A stretch of 64,000 nt of DNA from Dioscorea cayenensis subsp. rotundata (taxonomy: Eukaryota > Streptophyta > Magnoliopsida > Dioscoreales > Dioscoreaceae): contig NC_052481.1 in the NCBI RefSeq assembly GCF_009730915.1, positions 22,146,233 through 22,210,232 of the forward strand, written 5' to 3'. Below are positions 58,911-64,000 of the stretch, one piece after another (the first letter of the stretch is position 1; each line of letters opens with the position of its first letter). A program made the translations under genes and the position numbers. The notes below the pieces were generated by a model. The model saw only the letters and a list, made by a program, of their open reading frames with translations. It was not told the origin of the DNA and did no database searches.

Positions 58911-61900
58911 CGAAACGTCAACTTGCGGCCTTAGTTGGGTACAATGAACACTAAAGAGTATATATATTATGACCGTTGAACAGGTTAATTAGGTATTAGG
59001 TTTTGTTTAGTTTTGTTTCTATAGATCTAATAGAAATAACATTCAACAGTTTAAATTGATTAATTTACTATTATGATTACGATTTATGGTTTAGATCTAC
59101 AAATATTGGCAGAAGATCAGTGCTATATATATATATATTAGCTTTTTTATTTTTTAAAAAAAGATCAACCATGAATTTATTAGAATTTATTAGGAAGAAA
59201 TAGGTACAAAAATAAAAATAAGTAGAGAAATAATAATAGCACTAATGTCCACTAGATATAGAAACTAAAATAAAAATAGATAAAAAATAAATAAATAAAG
59301 AGAAAACACAACATGCCTCGTATGCCTATCGTCAAGTTTTCCTATATGAGTGCAAAACGACAATTCATGAACTAAATGTCAGTTGTCAATTTTGACATTT
59401 GGTCATCAGAAATACGTTTATCCTCATATATGAAACCCCATAAGAGCTGAATATTTTTTTTTTATCAACTTAATTGAGTGCTCTAGCTTTTATCTTTTGT
59501 TTACAAAAAAACTGCATCTAGCAAAATAAATAAAAATAAATTGATTTTGTAAATAATTAAAAGAGAAGTCAAAATTTTGGCATTGAAAATGCATTTGTTT
59601 GCACAACATAAACAATATAAACGATTTGATGAATGTGTTTTTTATTTCTTAATTTGAAATAATTGTGTTAAAGATAAGTGGCTTTATTTTAATTAGTGAT
59701 GGAAGAAAACTTAGAAAATTGGGATCATGTGAATCCTGCTTTGTAGCTAGGCAAGGGTAGTTATGCCATTTCAGGATCACGGTGTCACATAACACGTGGC
59801 GTCCATCCCGCCATTTCGGGTGTTCATCTTGGTGTGGGTCCGGGTTCCAATGTTTCAAAAGCCTCGCGGCGCATCACAGCCGTTCGTTTCTCATGATCTC
59901 CATCCAATATAGAAAAATCAAAAACATAAACCCTTTAAAGCAAGAAAAACTATATATATATATATTTTAAAATATTATTATATATGGGATCTGATATATT
60001 ATATATAATTAAATAACATATAAAATAATTTTATGTGATAAAAAAACTAAAGGGAAGTGAGACAGCACACCATTCCCGACACGAACGAGGTCTAAACCAT
60101 GAAACGGGTCCGGTGACGAGCACATGCGGCACATGCGACCCAAACTTTTTTGTGTCTTTGTGGGCTTAAACGTGGCCCAATTTTTAGGCCAGCCCATCAT
60201 TAAATACTGGGCTTGACTGACCTGGCCCAAAATGTAACCTTTTTTGGCTCGAAATATTTAAAAGGCTTATTATATTTAAAGGATGCGTTCACTCAGAACT
60301 AATAATTCTTGTTGTTGATTACATATTGCTTTTTTGTTTTGATGCATTTAAGACAACCAAATGAGCCAAGCTAACTTCACTTGACTCGTCTTCAAATGAA
60401 GCCTGGTTTTCTTCATGGAAGAGTAGCCAAACTTATCGTCGTTATCGATACGGTTTATGGTTTTAAAATCTATTATTTATCACATTAGGTAAGCGTTTTT
60501 TCGGATTTTTCCTTTTATTTATATTTGGTCAATGTCCTAAATCATTTTTTATTTCAATAAAATATAATTCGTCTATTTTTATTAAAAAAATAGAAAACTT
60601 GTTATTAATGCATTAATTTTTTTAAAAAATAAATTACGAATGCATTTCAAAAAGTGGGGAACAAAATACAAAAGGGAAACAACAACAAAAGAGAAACAAA
60701 ACACAAAAGAAAGATCACCCGAGGTGAACATTGGAAAAAAACACACGACAGAGAAAAAAAAGAGGAAAAAAGCGGATATAGGCAGATGGGGAAGAAACTA
60801 CAACCACGAGCTGGAAGGAATGGAACAGGGTTACTTACCATCCAAGGGGGTATATTTGGCTCACTTGCCAGAGCTGACGGGTTAGGGGGTGGTAATTTTA
60901 GATCCCACAAATATAAGACTGTGATTGATCGTGAGGAGAGACTCTTGTAGTTGAGGTTTGGTAGGATTTGGAATTGCATTAATCCAAGTAGTAAGTAAGT
61001 GATTAATTTTACATATAATAAAATAACCATCCAAAAAAGCATATGAAAAAAATGTGATTATTGCGCTCAGTCCAGATGTCCATAATAAAGAGATTTCCCA
61101 TGAATTATTGATGAGAATCCCTTGCATTAAATATATTAGTATATTTTCTATATTTTCTATTCAAATCATGTTTATAACAAAAGTTAATGCTTCAAACTTT
61201 TCTCATATGTAGCATTTTCCCTCGAAAACAAATATTTGAGAATATATTGATTTTTTTTTATTGAATAATACATATGTTTTAAAGATTAATATATTTAAGT
61301 TCAAAAAACTACTACATTAACAGTTTTCCTCCCAAAGAACTACTTTGGAGGATATTTTTATCATATATAATATTTTCAGTATGAAATTCTACCGTATTTA
61401 ATGTTTTGTCAAGAATTAATTACAAAATTTTCAAATTCAAAATATCAATAAAACGAAAAATATAGTTTTTAAAAATTAATTAATTAATAAATTGTGGAGC
61501 CCATTTTTATTTAAATTATTTTTATGATTTTTAAATTATCTTTTTAGAGATTGTAAGTTCTTTGTAACTTCCGGCGGTTACGTGATTTTCATATTTTAAA
61601 GAAAAAGAAAGCAATTTTTCTTTCTCTCTCGTTGATCAATTTTAGGGATGTGTGGCAAATACGAGAGAATCATTCTTGTCGAGTGTTCATATGAGAGTAT
61701 TTGTGGTATATTTCTCTTTCTCTTCTTCGATTTGTTTATCTTTTACTAGTTATTGTTTTGACTTCTTAATAGTTAGGATTTATTCTTTTTGTTTTCATCT
61801 GTTCTAAGATTTTGAAGAGTTGTCAAGAGAGTATATGGTTTTATTCTTGAAAAAAGTCAATAGATATTTTTCCCTTTCATAGGAATCGTATGCTTTGATA

Positions 61901-62061
61901 TATTCTTAGGGTTAAATTGTGTTTGGGTTCTGGAGTTTGGAAAAGTAGAGAAGAGAAAGAACAAGCATGACTTGTGTCATTTATTTTTTTGTAGTTAGTG
62001 AATAATTTCATAATTCTTTTTTTAAGCCGTCACTTCGATCTCTGTTTAGGCGAGTTGCTAG

Positions 62062-62113
<52 letters not shown>

Positions 62114-63123
62114 AAATAAACCATCATTCAGGAATGTATTAGTTTAGTTTTTCCATGTCTTACAAATGCCAAGAATGTATTTCTTTAATTGACATTTAAT
62201 GTCCCTGTCCCACTTGGAACATCAAATTTTCCATTGATGTCATATTTCTAGTGCATGCAAAGCCAATTTCATTGTAATCTCAAGTGCGGAATCTTTTCAA
62301 CTTTGTTGTTTAAAGTTGTGAAAAGCAAAATCCTTGATTTTTTTTTTTTTTTTAATGCTTGCACAGACCATTATAATATTTTATTTATTTATTTTTTATC
62401 TCTTTGTAATAGGCTTAGGTTTCAAATTTGTGTCCTGTTTAAGCATGTAGGAGTATGATATTTCATTAGCTTTCTCTGACTATTAAGCATTGCTTAGCCA
62501 ACAATTGGGTTTATAACATAGTAAAAATTTATGTTTTAGGTATGTGTCTTTTAAGGTTAATTAGAGACATGTTACATTAGCATTTTTTAAAATCAGTTGC
62601 TTATGTTTCGGGGAGATTTTAATGTCTTTGAAATTTATTTCAAATGTAGGGCGTGTTTAGCAAATTTGATTTGGTATAATATTTAGATTTGAAAATTTAG
62701 CGAACATCAGCAGGTAAGTAAACCACATATAAACCTATATATATATATATATATGTAAAATTTATGATTATCAGAAATGATTTACATAATTATTTAATTA
62801 CTTTGTGTTTTATTGTGAAAATCATTCATGATATTATATTTAAAGGTTTTGGCTTTTAAGATATTGTACCTATGTTATAGGTTTTCTTTTTATTATTTAT
62901 TTAATTGTTTATTTATTTAATTTTAATATTTTATTTAATTACAGATTTTAGATCTAACTTGGCAGCCACTGTTTTGTTAATATATTATTTTCTTATTTTG
63001 TTTTACTTTGAACCTTTAGAAGCACTTATTACTTCAGTATTGAATGGTTTGCAGTAATTATGATTTATAACTTTAATTATGTATTCAGTTATTGATTACT
63101 TATATTTTAATTATTGTTATTAC
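58746..63123. other. Gene-poor right arm
   Basis: Long AT-rich stretch with (TA)n at 58875-58908, 59128-59139, 59951-59966, 62063-62105 and 62738-62755. Minus-strand open frame 61042-60647 (131 codons) is hydrophobic at both ends with a Pro-rich middle but matches no family I know. No other gene or element border seen. Confidence 0.4.
62063..62105. repeat. (AT)n microsatellite
   Basis: Uninterrupted AT run of about 43 bp. Confidence 0.96.
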
Positions 63124-63991
63124 TAAGGTTGTCAGACCCGGCCTGGACAATGACTCAACTAAGCCCAGAGGTCAGGGGTCAATGGATTCGACCGGGTCAA
63201 ACCGGGGTTGAACCGGGGTCAATAATTAAATATAAAAAATATTATAATAATTAATAATAAGCAAATATAATATTAAACTCATAATTATATTATAAAAACC
63301 TACTCAAATTTGATATTTAAATTGATAAATGACCTTATCTGATAGATTTTTTTCTAATTATGTCATTTATTTTTTTACATTTTTTTAAATATTTACAAAT
63401 TTAATATATTAATATATAATTATCGAACTTCTCTCGATGTTATTTATTTATTTATTTATTTGTTTATTGGTTGATTTTTGTTAAAATAAATAAGAAATTT
63501 AATTCACTAATTCTTATATCTCAATTGAGTTTTTTTATTTTTGTTTTTAGATTTTTCTTATATTTTTTTATTTAATTAGAATACTTTTAATTTTATATTT
63601 TTTTATAATAAAAATTACACTCATTTATTGTTTTATTTTCTTAATAAATTAAATTTTTAGAAAGTATTTACCTAACACATTAATATATTTTATTTTTAAA
63701 TGTTAATTTTTGTAATATATATATTGTAATTCTATTTATTGATTATAAATTATAAATTAATATTAATAAATATACATGATTTTGTGATTTTTAATGAGAA
63801 AATAATAATAAATTATTAAATAATGTAAAAAAATAATTAAACATTGTGACCCGATTGACCCGGCCGGGTCAACCGGGTCAACACCGGGTTTTTTAATACC
63901 CGGGTCAATGGGGTATACCCGGGCCGGCCACATGGCCGGTTCCCGGTTGAACCGGCCGGGCCGGTCCGGGTCTGACAACCTTGGTTATTAC
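63116..63991. mobile_element. hAT-type MITE with 8-bp target duplication
   Basis: The element (63124-63983, 860 bp) is flanked by GTTATTAC at 63116-63123 and 63984-63991. Terminal inverted repeats are YAAGGTTGTCAGACCCGG (left TAAGG..., right inverse CAAGG...). An 8-bp duplication with a short TIR starting YA-GG is typical of hAT elements. Both subterminal zones are packed with GC-rich ccgggtc/gaccgg motifs in an otherwise AT-rich interior. There is no transposase, so it is non-autonomous. Confidence 0.9.
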
Positions 63992-64000
63992 ATGTTTGAC

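Noticed and set aside
60647-61042. Minus-strand 131-codon hydrophobic frame
   Set aside because: No family match, biased composition from an A-rich plus strand, no splice or promoter context. Not reported as a gene.
1-64000. CRISPR arrays, bacterial operons, riboswitches, tRNA or rRNA genes
   Set aside because: The DNA is plant nuclear. Tandem repeats here lack the spacer pattern of CRISPR, and I saw no cloverleaf or rRNA-like sequence, although a tRNA scan by eye is not exhaustive.

Overview
This is nuclear DNA of a flowering plant. It is AT-rich and intron-rich, with long (AT)n, (TTA)n and (AAC)n microsatellites, spliced genes of plant-only families and transposon debris. I cannot fix the species; a non-grass monocot such as a yam would fit, but that is a guess. 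There are two runs of exactly 1000 N (28590-29589 and 49520-50519), which look like fixed-size scaffold gaps.

Region 1 (1-14.9 kb) is an old tandem block duplication. Each block carries a minus-strand WCRKC-type chloroplast thioredoxin facing a plus-strand SnRK1 beta3 regulatory subunit. In block 1 only the decayed start of the thioredoxin lies in the window (1-about 1000), followed by an intact minus-strand DHHC S-acyltransferase (PAT15-like, 7 exons) and beta3 copy 1. In block 2 the thioredoxin is intact (5 exons, one of 18 nt) and a MIR172 precursor with its own TATA box sits where the acyltransferase is in block 1. Beta3 copy 2 follows.

Region 2 (15-28.6 kb) holds an NRT2-type high-affinity nitrate transporter (2 exons), a minus-strand DnaJ-type zinc-finger protein (4 exons) and two very small developmental peptide genes: an IDA-like secreted peptide and a DVL/ROTUNDIFOLIA4-like peptide.

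Region 3 (29.6-43 kb) is mostly repeats: an 88-bp perfect-ended foldback, a 295-bp Mutator-type MITE with a 9-bp target duplication, a Helitron-like 3' end, a frameshifted CC-type glutaredoxin, and an unnamed conserved gene at 39.65-40.7 kb with an in-frame TAG.

Region 4 (43-64 kb) holds a SIP2 aquaporin gene with three +1 homopolymer shifts, a LINE 3' fragment, a decayed Ty3/gypsy element (RT, protease, gag; minus strand) cut by a 494-bp MITE, a conserved plant gene of unknown role (56.4-58.5 kb), and an 860-bp hAT-type MITE at the right edge.

The genes do not form an operon-like system. Several act in plant nutrient, energy and developmental control (SnRK1 subunits, nitrate uptake, miR172, IDL and RTFL peptides), but their closeness gives no proof of joint function. 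I found no wholly new molecular system. The strongest second-look items are the reciprocal gene content of the duplicated block, the MIR172 locus inside it, the peptide genes, the repeated homopolymer shifts in SIP2, and the MITEs with precise target duplications.
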